Positions 18,032 through 27,587 of a stretch of DNA of 64,000 bases are shown here, in pieces (position 1 is the stretch's first letter; each line of letters opens with the position of its first letter). The DNA comes from Gilliamella apicola. Lineage in GTDB: Bacteria; Pseudomonadota; Gammaproteobacteria; Enterobacterales; Orbaceae. Made by a program: the position numbers and the translations under genes. The stretch is taken from positions 682,001 through 746,000 of the forward strand of contig NZ_CP007445.1 in NCBI RefSeq assembly GCF_000599985.1, read 5' to 3'. Under the pieces are notes generated by a model. That model searched no databases. It was not told the origin of the DNA and was given only the letters and a program-made list of their open reading frames with translations.

Positions 18032-18517
18032 CTAAAAATCAAACTCAATAAGTGTTTTTGCATTCTCTTCCAAAGCTCTAATACCATTGTATTTAAAGAT
18101 ATTTATCGCATCCTTCAAGATGTTAAGCAGGCTCTCCCGAGACATGTTAGGTAAAGAACTCGGTGACATTGACACAAGCTCATAAGAAAAATGTATAGGA
18201 TATAAGTCAGTAGCTTCCATTCCATGGTGAGCCAAAATAAATTCAATATTTTGTCCATTGACATGCAGTATAAATGCCTCTTCATTACTTGGTTCGGCAT
18301 AACCCGAAATACTATCATTATTTATTAAAAAACCACAGTTAAATAGCCAATAGTCTCGCTCCTTATCCACACACCAAATATGTTGGTGAACGTCAAAGTG
18401 ATTCAAAAGTTCGGGCATTTTTAACATATTAGAAGAATAATCGTACTTATTCCATAAATTATCTAAATCATACTTTAGAGCATCTTCGTATGAGACATAT
18501 TCATTTACAAACGGCAT
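18032..18517 (-). CDS. 159-aa tandem family, copy 9 (first transcribed, 161 aa)
   Basis: Two residues longer than its paralogues (YDYSSNMLKMPELL). Being first, it has a different leader: aaggaaaggtt directly before the ATG, not the spacer sequence of the array. Its central block GFLINNDSISGYAEPSNEEAF mixes types seen in copies 3 and 7. The promoter for the array should lie in the 330-base gap before the divergent ClpB-like operon. Confidence 0.75.
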   Translation of the reverse strand: MPFVNEYVSYEDALKYDLDNLWNKYDYSSNMLKMPELLNHFDVHQHIWCVDKERDYWLFNCGFLINNDSISGYAEPSNEEAFILHVNGQNIEFILAHHGMEATDLYPIHFSYELVSMSPSSLPNMSRESLLNILKDAINIFKYNGIRALEENAKTLIEFDF

Positions 18518-18850
18518 AACCTTTCCTTAATTGCGTTATCAGTATTTATATTTACAAATAATTACATTACTTAGATAAACTTAACAGTATAAACTAATAA
18601 TTTATCGTAAATAAAGAATCATTAATGTTTTTTAATAAAAAAGGGTACTATTAAATTGACTCATATTTCGTATGATCATATAGATACTGGAAATACCTCT
18701 TAAAATAATACAGCTTGAAGTGATTAGAAGCTAAATGATTTAGAATGATAAATATCATTGATCTTTTAAAGAAATGCTAGTTATATCAATATGTTTCTAT
18801 ATAATAGATGATTTAGATTATTGAGGCTGTGTTATTAAAGGATTTTGTAC
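18518..18850. other. Divergent promoter region
   Basis: Lies between the minus-strand 159-aa array and the plus-strand four-gene operon, so it must hold promoters for both. It is AT-rich with no gene and no palindromic operator that I can defend. AAAGGA at 18837-18842 is the ribosome binding site of the operon. Confidence 0.5.
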
Positions 18851-20671
18851 ATGACTTATCAGTTTAATAAGCCACGTTGGATGCGTGATTTAGTTAGGTT
18901 TTTACCTTTAAAGAGCCAGTTTGTTTTGTCGGGTAATATTAGAGATTTACAAGCATGTGAAGTGGCTCCCCAAGTTATCACACCACAAACATTTGAGTTA
19001 ACGTTATATCGCGCTCTGCGTGATGTAGGGTATAGTCAAGTACTTATTTGGAATCCTTTATTAGGGTTTTATGGTTTACAAACACCTGATTTACCTGCTG
19101 TTAATACTGATAAATTATTACAACAAATAGGGTTAACGCCAGAAGAAGGAAGGGTTGCAGCAGGAATTGATTTATTGGGAAATGCTTTAGAAAAGTTTGT
19201 TAATCTTAATGACGAACCTATTGCATTAATTATTGATTTTGCCTCACAGTTGACCATTCGAGCTGATAATCTGAGTGCAGCAGAGCATCAGTTATTTACC
19301 CGAGCATTAGTACTTTCTCATCAAGTTAATACCAGACCCGCTGGTGCTAATCGTACGCCATTTTTTAATACAGTACTTTGGTTGGTAGAAAAAGAGGGTG
19401 ATTTACCAGATTGGTTATTGGTGAATAATCCAAGAATTCGTCATATTCCAGTTTCTAAACCAGACAGCGCTTCTCGTCGAGCATTAGCCTCTGCATTAAT
19501 AAAAGGTATTCCGGGTTCACAACAAACCAGTCCAGAGTTGCTGGCAAAAGCGGAATCTACTTTTGTTAATAGTACAGAGGGCATGTTATTGCTAGATATG
19601 AATGCCATTACAACATTGGCAAGAGTAGAGAAGCTAACCATTAATGATATTACTGATGCCGTAAGGCGTTATAAAGTAGGTGTAACGGAAGACCCTTGGC
19701 AGAAAATTGATCGTGAAAAAATAGTACAAGCCGATGAATATGTGTATAAACGAGTTAAAGGACAAAATCATGCGGTTGTCCATATGCTTGATATTATAAA
19801 GCGTGCGATTACGGGAGTTGGTGCTAATCGAAAAGGCAATCGCCCCCGCGGAGTAGTTTTTTTAGCTGGTCCAACAGGAGTAGGTAAAACAGAGCTTGCC
19901 AAAACAATTACCAGTTTACTTTTTAACGATGAAAGTGCTTATATTCGCTTTGATATGTCTGAATTTAGTTCAGAGTTTTCAGATCAGCGCTTAATTGGTT
20001 CACCTCCTGGTTATGTGGGATATGATGTAGGAGGAGAGCTAACTAATGCAATACGTGAAAAACCGTTTAGTGTTGTATTGTTTGATGAAATCGAAAAGGC
20101 TCATCCTCGTGTTATGGATAAATTTTTGCAGATTTTAGATGATGGTGTTCTTACCTCAGGGCGAGGTGAGCGTGTTTATTTTTCAGAAGCACTTATTATT
20201 TTTACATCCAATCTTGGGATTTATAAACTGACCGAAACAGGTGAGCGTATTGCTAATGTTTCTGCATATGATCAATTTGATGATGTACAAACAAAAGTTA
20301 AAAATGAAATTGAACGGCATTTTAAATTTGTATTAAATCGCCCTGAAATCTTGAATCGAATAGGAGAAAATATAATTGTATTCGACTTTATTCGTCCCGA
20401 TGTAGCAGAGCAAATATTCGGACAAATGATTGACGGTGTGATTGAAGATTTACAGACACAAGGTCTAATTTTATCATTTACTCCAGAGGCATTAGAAAGT
20501 TTGAAGAAAATTGCTTTAGCTGATTTATCAAATGGCGGTCGAGGAATACGTAATCAAATTGAGGCTCATTTATTAAATCCATTAGCTCGTGAGTTGTTTA
20601 AGTTAAATCCTCAAGCAGGTCAAGCATTGGAAGTTACTCAGCTACAAGTGGGAAAATTAACCTTGGAGTAA
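18851..20671 (+). CDS. ClpB/ClpA D2-type AAA+ unfoldase with degenerate N-terminal ATPase-like domain
   Basis: 606 aa. The C-terminal half is a class II Clp ATPase module: Walker A GPTGVGKT (340-347), pore loop GSPPGYVGYDVGG (Tyr388 and Tyr391), Walker B VVLFDEIEKAH (Asp412, Glu413), sensor FTSNLG, and a D2-small domain ending in GGRGIRNQIEAHL. It should form a hexamer that threads proteins. The N-terminal ~280 residues look like an AAA-type fold without Walker A (FVLSGNIRDLQ; LIIDFASQL in place of Walker B). Only one active ring is present and I see no ClpP-binding loop, so it probably remodels a partner and does not feed a protease. ATG 18851 follows AAAGGA by eight bases; TTG 18845 is less likely. 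First gene of a four-gene operon. Confidence 0.85.
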   Translation: MTYQFNKPRWMRDLVRFLPLKSQFVLSGNIRDLQACEVAPQVITPQTFELTLYRALRDVGYSQVLIWNPLLGFYGLQTPDLPAVNTDKLLQQIGLTPEEGRVAAGIDLLGNALEKFVNLNDEPIALIIDFASQLTIRADNLSAAEHQLFTRALVLSHQVNTRPAGANRTPFFNTVLWLVEKEGDLPDWLLVNNPRIRHIPVSKPDSASRRALASALIKGIPGSQQTSPELLAKAESTFVNSTEGMLLLDMNAITTLARVEKLTINDITDAVRRYKVGVTEDPWQKIDREKIVQADEYVYKRVKGQNHAVVHMLDIIKRAITGVGANRKGNRPRGVVFLAGPTGVGKTELAKTITSLLFNDESAYIRFDMSEFSSEFSDQRLIGSPPGYVGYDVGGELTNAIREKPFSVVLFDEIEKAHPRVMDKFLQILDDGVLTSGRGERVYFSEALIIFTSNLGIYKLTETGERIANVSAYDQFDDVQTKVKNEIERHFKFVLNRPEILNRIGENIIVFDFIRPDVAEQIFGQMIDGVIEDLQTQGLILSFTPEALESLKKIALADLSNGGRGIRNQIEAHLLNPLARELFKLNPQAGQALEVTQLQVGKLTLE

Positions 20672-20674
20672 ATA

Positions 20675-21319
20675 GTGTTAAAAGTTGGTATATCGCGCGT
20701 TCATTTTCCAGTAACAACCCTAGGGCCAGGTAAAAGACTTGGTATTTGGTTTCAAGGTTGTAGTTTACGATGTGAGGGGTGTATTTCAGTTGATACTTGG
20801 GCAACAGCAAAAACGTTAATTCCGATTGATCAATTGATGATGGCGCTTTCCTCTTACTTACCTTTGGTGGATGGGATTACTATCTCTGGAGGGGAACCGT
20901 TCGATCAATTTGATGCCTTGTTAGCCATTGTGGCTCAGTTGCGTGAAAAAACAAAGGTCGATATTTTAGTATACACTGGGTATAGCATTGAAGATATCCC
21001 TGATCAATTACAGCAAATTAAACCTTACATCGATGTGTTAATCAGTGACCCTTTTCAACGGCAAACCTCACAAACTTTAAGGCTAAGAGGTAGTGATAAT
21101 CAACGCCTACATTGCTTTACATCGCAAGCAAAAGAAAAATATGCTTATTACCAACAAGTAGTTACAACCAATGATAACGTATTGGATGTAATGTTTGATG
21201 CAGAAGGGGTTGTCTGGTTCGCAGGCATTCCTAAACGTGATGATTTCATAAAATTACAAACCATTTTAAAACAGCAAGGGCATCAGCTAAAAGTGTCTGC
21301 TGATAAAGTAAAGTATTAA
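20675..21319 (+). CDS. NrdG-like radical SAM / 4Fe-4S single-cluster protein
   Basis: 214 aa. The motif C-x3-C-x2-C (GCSLRCEGC, Cys29/33/36), preceded by GPGKRLGIWFQ and followed by ISGGEPFDQ (71-78), places it with NrdG-like activases, which make glycyl radicals with S-adenosylmethionine. No glycyl radical enzyme lies in this operon, and the pflF GRE 14 kb away has its own activase. The start is GTG with GGAG inside the end of the preceding gene (three bases between stop and start), so translation is coupled to the ClpB-like gene. The C-terminal part (VVWFAGIPKRDD) is specific to this group. Target unknown. Confidence 0.8.
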   Translation: MLKVGISRVHFPVTTLGPGKRLGIWFQGCSLRCEGCISVDTWATAKTLIPIDQLMMALSSYLPLVDGITISGGEPFDQFDALLAIVAQLREKTKVDILVYTGYSIEDIPDQLQQIKPYIDVLISDPFQRQTSQTLRLRGSDNQRLHCFTSQAKEKYAYYQQVVTTNDNVLDVMFDAEGVVWFAGIPKRDDFIKLQTILKQQGHQLKVSADKVKY

Positions 21320-21329
21320 GGATTTAAGA

Positions 21330-24300
21330 ATGGCAATGATGCGGTTTTGTCCTAATTGTCAAACAGAGCGATCTCTTCATGAGATTTTCTGCGAAGGGAC
21401 TATTAATGGTGAACTCTGTGGTTGGGATTTGTCATCGGTTACTATTAGTGAGACAGGATGGCGTCCACAAAGCGTTATAACTGTTAATGATGTGTTACCA
21501 GAAAACCATGTGACTCGCTGTGTTAATGGTCATATCATGGATGCCGGTGATTTAATTTGCATGGAGTGTGGTGCAGATTTAGCCGAGATAGATAACTCAG
21601 CAAATACAGAACAAATATCTACTAACCATGAAGAGATAACAACAGAGTCTCATATTACGATTATTGATGATTGGCAGCTACTACAACTTATTAGCCAAAC
21701 GGATAGTGTGCGTGAACGTTATTTGGTTAAAAGATTGAAAGATGAAAAACGTGCAGTTTTAACACTCTATCATGCTGGTTATGAACCCAATATTGATGTA
21801 TATGAGGTTTTACGTAATCTTCCTCGTGAGCATGTGCCGGAAATTATTTGTAAAGGCCGTTGGAACGATCAAGCTTACGTTGTGGCAGAAGAATTAACTG
21901 GTGGAGTATTAGCTGACCTTGGTATGGTCATTAATGACATGGATACTATTCGCCATGTTCTAACAGAGCTAGGTCAAGCTCTGAATGCTTTTACTGCAGC
22001 AGGTTTACGTCATTGTGATTTAAGACCGAATAACTTATTAGTACGAACCAAAGAACCTTTGGATTTAGTGATCACAGGGTTTGGATCGGCAAGACTTTCC
22101 GAATTTGATTTAGAAGTTACATCACCTTTAGCGACTACTTTTTATACCGCGCCAGAAGTCGTGGCAGGCGGTGTGAGTGTCGCTTCCGACTGGTGGAGTT
22201 TGGGCATTATTCTACTGGAACAATTGACACAAGGTAAATGCTTTGAAGGCGTCAATACACAAGCATTTATTATTCAGGTATTGGCCAATGGTATAGATAT
22301 TCCAACCACTTTAGACCCTCGGTTACAATTATTATTAAGAGGACTGCTGACTAAAGACCACCATCAGCGTTGGCAATGGCCTGAAGTCCAAGCATGGATT
22401 AATGGCGAGTCTGTAGAGACGGCAGAAATTGTGCAACCAACTGCGCAAGACGTTGATCTTGATAAAAGCATTTCCTTAGGTGGAAAAAACTACTATAGAA
22501 TTAAATTATTTGCGTTAAATGCGGCTAATCCTATTAATTGGCAGGAAGCGATTGAGCTTTTATCTCGAGGAAATTTAGTGACATGGTTAGAGCAAACAGC
22601 TTACGACGCAACTAATTTAGCTTCCATAAGGGAGGTTATGCGTAAACAGGATTTAACACCAGATATGCAATTGATGGTGGTATTAAAGATTTTAAATCCA
22701 GATATTCCGCTCATTTTAGTCGGTGATATTGTAACGCCAAATTGGTTATTGCAACACCCTAGTGATGGTTACCAGCTTATTACAGGTGATATTCCAAGCA
22801 TACTAAAAGAATCTGAGATGTGGTTATGGCGTTTACATGAGCGTGCGAATATGGTTCGCCAGCGTGCATTAAACTTACAAATAAAACTTGATGAAGAAGT
22901 TTTAAAGATCCATTTGTTATCAGCGTCAAGAGCCCAATTAGCAGCAATATGGTCGGAAAAAAGTGCCTTGTTTCCAGATGCGAATAACGCAGGGCTAATG
23001 TCATTATTAGAGAGACGAACCATTAGCGAAGAAGATTTAATTGTTTTACTTAGCGCTGAACTTGGGCAGTTTAAATCATTAGATACTGTAATTAAAGAAT
23101 CACTCTCACTAGGAAAGAAATTTAATCTTGATATGGCTGATGATAAACCGTTAAGAACGTTGATCGCGCAGCCACGATTAACGCTGTATCAACAGCTAAA
23201 TGAAAGGATAGAGGGATTTGCCACTACGGGCTTGGATGAAGTCGATCAATGGGTAGAGCAATACCGTCTTGAAAAACGCATGCCATTAACGAGATTGTTG
23301 GTTTTATTAAGTATTGGGCTTGAAAAATGGGTTAAGCCACATAAACGGCAGTATACCTATCAGGTTATAGATTTCTTTCATAAAAAAGCCACTACCTCTA
23401 TATTGCAAGGTCCTTTGGTGAGAATGCACCTAGGAATGTACACTGGGCGTGTCGATATTAATTTATTGGGTACGGAAATAACACCAGCTAATAAGTTGTT
23501 AGATCATATTGTACAGCGTAATAGCCGACAGCAAGCCATTGATGTGGCTGCTTTTCAAGCCAATAGTCTTATTGAGTATCAGTTGAATAATTTATACCGT
23601 CAATCAAATCTCTACAGAAGAGATACGGGTATTGATGGGTTATATATGGGATTTCCATTTTTACTTTATCAAGAACCTAATAATTATCGATTACCTCGTA
23701 TTGCTCCGCTATTACTCTGGCCCATTAAGCTTAATTATGATATGGGCGTTCGCAATCGTATTACTCTAGCCTTTGATAATGAACGTGAAGAAATTAGGGT
23801 TAATCCTGCATTAGAAGGCATATTAGGAAAGACCTTGTATGAGGGGTGGCAAAGCGTTATAGATGAGTTATTATCCAGATCTGCCCTGACGACACTTGAG
23901 GTCATGGATGCATTGACTGCTTTGGGGCGTGTATTGTCTCAACAAGTACAAAATCTACCTATTAACGTTGAAACTGAACGTGGTGAAGTGTGCTTTGCAT
24001 GTTCAGCTGTCTTATTTGATGTTAATTTCTTAGGTCAATCTATTGGTGAAGAACTTAACCGTTTAAAGAAATTATCACCAGTTAATACCGCATTAGAAAC
24101 AGCATTACGTTTGAAACCTTATCAAGCATTTGCTGACATTCCTGAAAAGCCTGTAGAGTTAGATCGTTATTTTTCGGTGGCTAGTGACCCTTCGCAAGAA
24201 AATGCTGTTTTGCAAGCAAGACAAGAATCAGGACTCCTAATTGAAGGTCCTCCTGGGACAGGAAAAAGTCAGACAATTGTAAATATGGTGGGAGATGCTA

Positions 24301-27300
24301 TTGGTCGAAATAAAACCGTATTGATTGTTTGCCAGAAAAAAGCTGCCTTAGAGGTTGTATATAAACGATTAGCCGCCGAAGGGCTAGATGCACGCAGTAT
24401 CATGATCAATGATATTAATGCGGATAGAAATACGGTGATTAATAGTATACGAGAACAATTGGATCTATTATTTAAATCTCCTAAAAGAACAGATTGGATC
24501 GAAAAACGTAAGCAAGTTGCAGCCAAAATTACAGATTTAGAAAATCGTTTAGATAGTTATCATGAGGCGTTACATCAACAAGATCCTCAAATATGGTTAA
24601 GTTATAGAGAGTTGATTGCTGAATTAATTGGCATTAATAAAGATTATCAGTTATTTGCGGCACCTCAATTAAGATCAGTGGTGAGTGATTGCAATCCACA
24701 ACAGTTAATGGATTTAGAAAATGAGTGTGCGCCGTTAGTGCGTTTTTGGTTGCCTGCCTGTTATGAAAATAGCCCATTAGTCCATTTAAAAGCTTTTTCC
24801 CATGATTTAGCGACGCTGGAAGATTTTAAAAAATTCTTTACCTATTTTTTAACCGTTGAGCAGCTAAGAATAGATAAGTTGAGTAGTAGAGCTCGATTTG
24901 AGATAGACAATCCAAAACCCTACCAGCAATGGATTGAAACAGAGGGAAATCATTTTCTAACAATTTCAGAAAGTATCCGATCGCGGTTAGTAAAATGGTT
25001 GCCTCTGTTTAAGCCGAATACAGATGCTTCTGCTGAGTTAGAAAGCGATTTACTAATTAACCAACTGACTTTACTACAAGAGCGCTTAGCATTGTTAAAT
25101 GAAAGCAGTTGGTGTGATTTATCGCTTAAACTTTGCTTGTTAGAGTCTGATGTATTAAATGATTTATCAAACAAAGCAAGGCTGATGGTAATGCCTAAAC
25201 CTTGGTATGGTTTCTTAAGTATTAAACGTTATAAAACAAAGCGAGCGTTATTAGCATTTTTAGCATTACAAGGAGAATTGCCAAATTTAGAGAGTATTCC
25301 TAAACTCTATAATGCATTAGTGTTTGAGCAGGAATATCGCCCAATACGTCAAGAAATACAGGCTATATGCGCTAAACTGCAATTACCTGTGCCTGATAAT
25401 CGTACAAATCTAAATATAAAAAATATCGTCAGTGAAATAGTAACAGGTTTGCAGGAGGTGAAAAAATGGGCTGAAAGGATTATGGCTGCTCCTCACTGTG
25501 AAGAAGTTGAAAAATCAGTTCTACAAAGTAAAGTAGCATTTGAACACTTATTAAATGATTATAATGCCGCTTTTGAAAGATATGAATCACGTAAAACTTC
25601 TCTAGAAGCACTGTTACCGTTAGTGAATTATTTTGAAGATACACTTTATGGATACTGCAAAACTGCTATCGAAAAAAATGAAGTTTCATCTCTGTTGCTG
25701 ATAGAAATTAACCGTGTTCTTGATACCCTTGAAGCTTACCAATATTTTAGAAAACGAGTCCCGCAACTATCAGCCAAAGCGATTAAATTGTTTGAACGTT
25801 TAAGGTTCTATCAGGAAGACTTAAATTGTTTACCCGTTACAGAGCTTGATAAAAGTTTTAGACAACTATTAAATTATGAGGCTAAACAGACATGGAAAAC
25901 GCGTATTGAGCAAGATAACCCTGTACTGCTAACCAATGCGGATGAAATACAACAACAAATTGAGTCTTTAGCAACTGCAGATGAAGAGATCCGAGAGTTA
26001 AATAACATTCTGTTTAGGCACAATATTCCTGTCGATAAGTTGGCGAGTGCTAGAGAATGGGAGGATATTACACGATTAACAGGGCAACGCGCGAGAAGAT
26101 TACGAGAGTTTGTTGAGCAAGGTGAGCCTTTAGGACTTATGAGTTTAAGACCTATTTGGTTAATGAATCCTGATATTGTGAGTCGGCTATTACCTCTGAA
26201 GGCAGGTTTGTTTGATGTGGTTATTTTTGATGAGGCTTCACAAATGCCTGTCGAGTATGCAATACCTTCACTTTACCGTGGTAAAGTAGCGATCGTCAGT
26301 GGGGATGAAAAACAAATGCCTCCTAGCTCTTTCTTTAGTGCACAAGTAGAACTTGAGGAAGATTTAGATCTAAATTTAAATACTGAATTAACCGATGAAG
26401 AACAGCAAGAAGTATTGCAAGGTCAATGGAACTCAAAAGAAATTATGGATTGTCCTGATTTATTACAACTTGCTCGTTCGGTGCTACCTACAACGAGCTT
26501 ACAAATTCATTATCGTTCGGCATATCGAGAGTTAATCGATTTTTCGAATGCCGCTTTTTATATGAATCAATTAAATATACCCGTTCGTCATCCTTTAAAC
26601 ACAATTAAACAAGCTCAGCCTATAGAGTATATATGGGCAAATGGTGTATATGAACAGCAGACAAATCCAAAAGAAGCCAATACAGTTGTTCAAGTTGTGT
26701 CCGAAATTTGGCAGCAGTCATCGAGCAAGCGTCCTTCTATAGGAGTCGTTACATTTAATAAAAAACAGGCTGATTTAATTGAAAAGATATTTTATGAAAA
26801 AGCAGCTCAAGATAAAACGTTTGCCACCATCTATAAAGAAGAAAATCAACGAGTAGATAACGGCGAAGATATGTCGATTTTTATTAAAAATGTTGAAAAT
26901 GTTCAAGGTGATGAACGAGATGTTATTGTATTTTCGACAACTTTTGGATGCAATGAGAAAGGAATATTTAGACGCAATTTCGGTGTATTAGGCCAACAAG
27001 GTGGTGAAAGAAGGCTTAATGTAGCCATTACAAGGGCCCGTAAAAAAGTAGTTCTAGTCTCATCAATGCCAATAGACGATATTTCTGACATGTTATCTGG
27101 CAAACAGATCCCAACTACACCTAGAGATTATTTACAGTGCTATTTAGCCTATGCTAAAGCATTGTCAGAAGGTGATTTTGAGTATAGTAAAGATTTACTT
27201 AATCGGGTTGTGGGAAATAGTCAGTTTATTATTGAAAGGGCAGAGACTAAAAGACAAGATGCTTTTCTTGATGATGTTGAAGCCTTCATCCAATCTATGG

Positions 27301-27587
27301 GTGTAGGATATAAACGTCAATCGGGTAATGGAGTATTTGCGTTAGATTTTGCGATTGAAGATCCAGCAACGAAACTATACAGCATAGGTATTGAATGTGA
27401 TGCACCTATTAATGCATTATTAACTCATGCTAGATCTCGTGAAATTTGGCGACAATCGGTTTTAAAACATGCAATTCCAAATATTTTACGTATTTCATCA
27501 CATAATTGGTACGAAAATAAAGAACAAGAAAAGAAACGTTTAAAAACGTTGGTTGAAACTGTATTAACACAAGAGGTAAGTCAATGA
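21330..27587 (+). CDS. Giant zinc-ribbon / pseudokinase / SF1 helicase / Vsr-like nuclease fusion protein
   Basis: 2085 aa. Order: zinc ribbons at 7-30 (CPNC...C...C) and 64-80 (C..H..CMEC); a protein-kinase-like domain ~115-360 with HCDLRPNN (Asp230, Asn235), GFGSARL where DFG is expected, and APEVVAG; a long helical middle; an SF1 helicase with Walker A GPPGTGKSQT (973-982), DEAS (Asp1634), SGDEKQMPP, VQGDERDVIVFS and RRLNVAITRARK (~1894). After ~1970 comes a small domain with FALDFAIED and GIECD that resembles the MTES_1575/Vsr-type nuclease often ending such helicases. The missing DFG aspartate and VAIK lysine suggest a pseudokinase. AAGGA precedes the start by seven bases. Confidence 0.85.
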   Translation: MAMMRFCPNCQTERSLHEIFCEGTINGELCGWDLSSVTISETGWRPQSVITVNDVLPENHVTRCVNGHIMDAGDLICMECGADLAEIDNSANTEQISTNHEEITTESHITIIDDWQLLQLISQTDSVRERYLVKRLKDEKRAVLTLYHAGYEPNIDVYEVLRNLPREHVPEIICKGRWNDQAYVVAEELTGGVLADLGMVINDMDTIRHVLTELGQALNAFTAAGLRHCDLRPNNLLVRTKEPLDLVITGFGSARLSEFDLEVTSPLATTFYTAPEVVAGGVSVASDWWSLGIILLEQLTQGKCFEGVNTQAFIIQVLANGIDIPTTLDPRLQLLLRGLLTKDHHQRWQWPEVQAWINGESVETAEIVQPTAQDVDLDKSISLGGKNYYRIKLFALNAANPINWQEAIELLSRGNLVTWLEQTAYDATNLASIREVMRKQDLTPDMQLMVVLKILNPDIPLILVGDIVTPNWLLQHPSDGYQLITGDIPSILKESEMWLWRLHERANMVRQRALNLQIKLDEEVLKIHLLSASRAQLAAIWSEKSALFPDANNAGLMSLLERRTISEEDLIVLLSAELGQFKSLDTVIKESLSLGKKFNLDMADDKPLRTLIAQPRLTLYQQLNERIEGFATTGLDEVDQWVEQYRLEKRMPLTRLLVLLSIGLEKWVKPHKRQYTYQVIDFFHKKATTSILQGPLVRMHLGMYTGRVDINLLGTEITPANKLLDHIVQRNSRQQAIDVAAFQANSLIEYQLNNLYRQSNLYRRDTGIDGLYMGFPFLLYQEPNNYRLPRIAPLLLWPIKLNYDMGVRNRITLAFDNEREEIRVNPALEGILGKTLYEGWQSVIDELLSRSALTTLEVMDALTALGRVLSQQVQNLPINVETERGEVCFACSAVLFDVNFLGQSIGEELNRLKKLSPVNTALETALRLKPYQAFADIPEKPVELDRYFSVASDPSQENAVLQARQESGLLIEGPPGTGKSQTIVNMVGDAIGRNKTVLIVCQKKAALEVVYKRLAAEGLDARSIMINDINADRNTVINSIREQLDLLFKSPKRTDWIEKRKQVAAKITDLENRLDSYHEALHQQDPQIWLSYRELIAELIGINKDYQLFAAPQLRSVVSDCNPQQLMDLENECAPLVRFWLPACYENSPLVHLKAFSHDLATLEDFKKFFTYFLTVEQLRIDKLSSRARFEIDNPKPYQQWIETEGNHFLTISESIRSRLVKWLPLFKPNTDASAELESDLLINQLTLLQERLALLNESSWCDLSLKLCLLESDVLNDLSNKARLMVMPKPWYGFLSIKRYKTKRALLAFLALQGELPNLESIPKLYNALVFEQEYRPIRQEIQAICAKLQLPVPDNRTNLNIKNIVSEIVTGLQEVKKWAERIMAAPHCEEVEKSVLQSKVAFEHLLNDYNAAFERYESRKTSLEALLPLVNYFEDTLYGYCKTAIEKNEVSSLLLIEINRVLDTLEAYQYFRKRVPQLSAKAIKLFERLRFYQEDLNCLPVTELDKSFRQLLNYEAKQTWKTRIEQDNPVLLTNADEIQQQIESLATADEEIRELNNILFRHNIPVDKLASAREWEDITRLTGQRARRLREFVEQGEPLGLMSLRPIWLMNPDIVSRLLPLKAGLFDVVIFDEASQMPVEYAIPSLYRGKVAIVSGDEKQMPPSSFFSAQVELEEDLDLNLNTELTDEEQQEVLQGQWNSKEIMDCPDLLQLARSVLPTTSLQIHYRSAYRELIDFSNAAFYMNQLNIPVRHPLNTIKQAQPIEYIWANGVYEQQTNPKEANTVVQVVSEIWQQSSSKRPSIGVVTFNKKQADLIEKIFYEKAAQDKTFATIYKEENQRVDNGEDMSIFIKNVENVQGDERDVIVFSTTFGCNEKGIFRRNFGVLGQQGGERRLNVAITRARKKVVLVSSMPIDDISDMLSGKQIPTTPRDYLQCYLAYAKALSEGDFEYSKDLLNRVVGNSQFIIERAETKRQDAFLDDVEAFIQSMGVGYKRQSGNGVFALDFAIEDPATKLYSIGIECDAPINALLTHARSREIWRQSVLKHAIPNILRISSHNWYENKEQEKKRLKTLVETVLTQEVSQ

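Larger units (their letters stand above)
13864..18517 (-). repeat. Nine-unit tandem gene array with an exact 521-bp period
   Basis: Gene ends fall at 13864, 14385, 14906, 15427, 15948, 16469, 16990, 17511 and 18032: every step is 521 bp (480-bp gene plus 41-bp spacer). Spacers keep the sequence aacaaaggaacttgtt before each ATG, providing each copy with its own AAAGGA site. Only the first-transcribed copy (18032-18517) differs in length, by two codons. No terminator is visible between copies, so a single long transcript from the 18.5-kb side is likely. Confidence 0.95.

Noticed and set aside
13864..18517. CRISPR array
   Set aside because: The repeat unit is 521 bp and protein-coding with short conserved spacers, the opposite of CRISPR structure.
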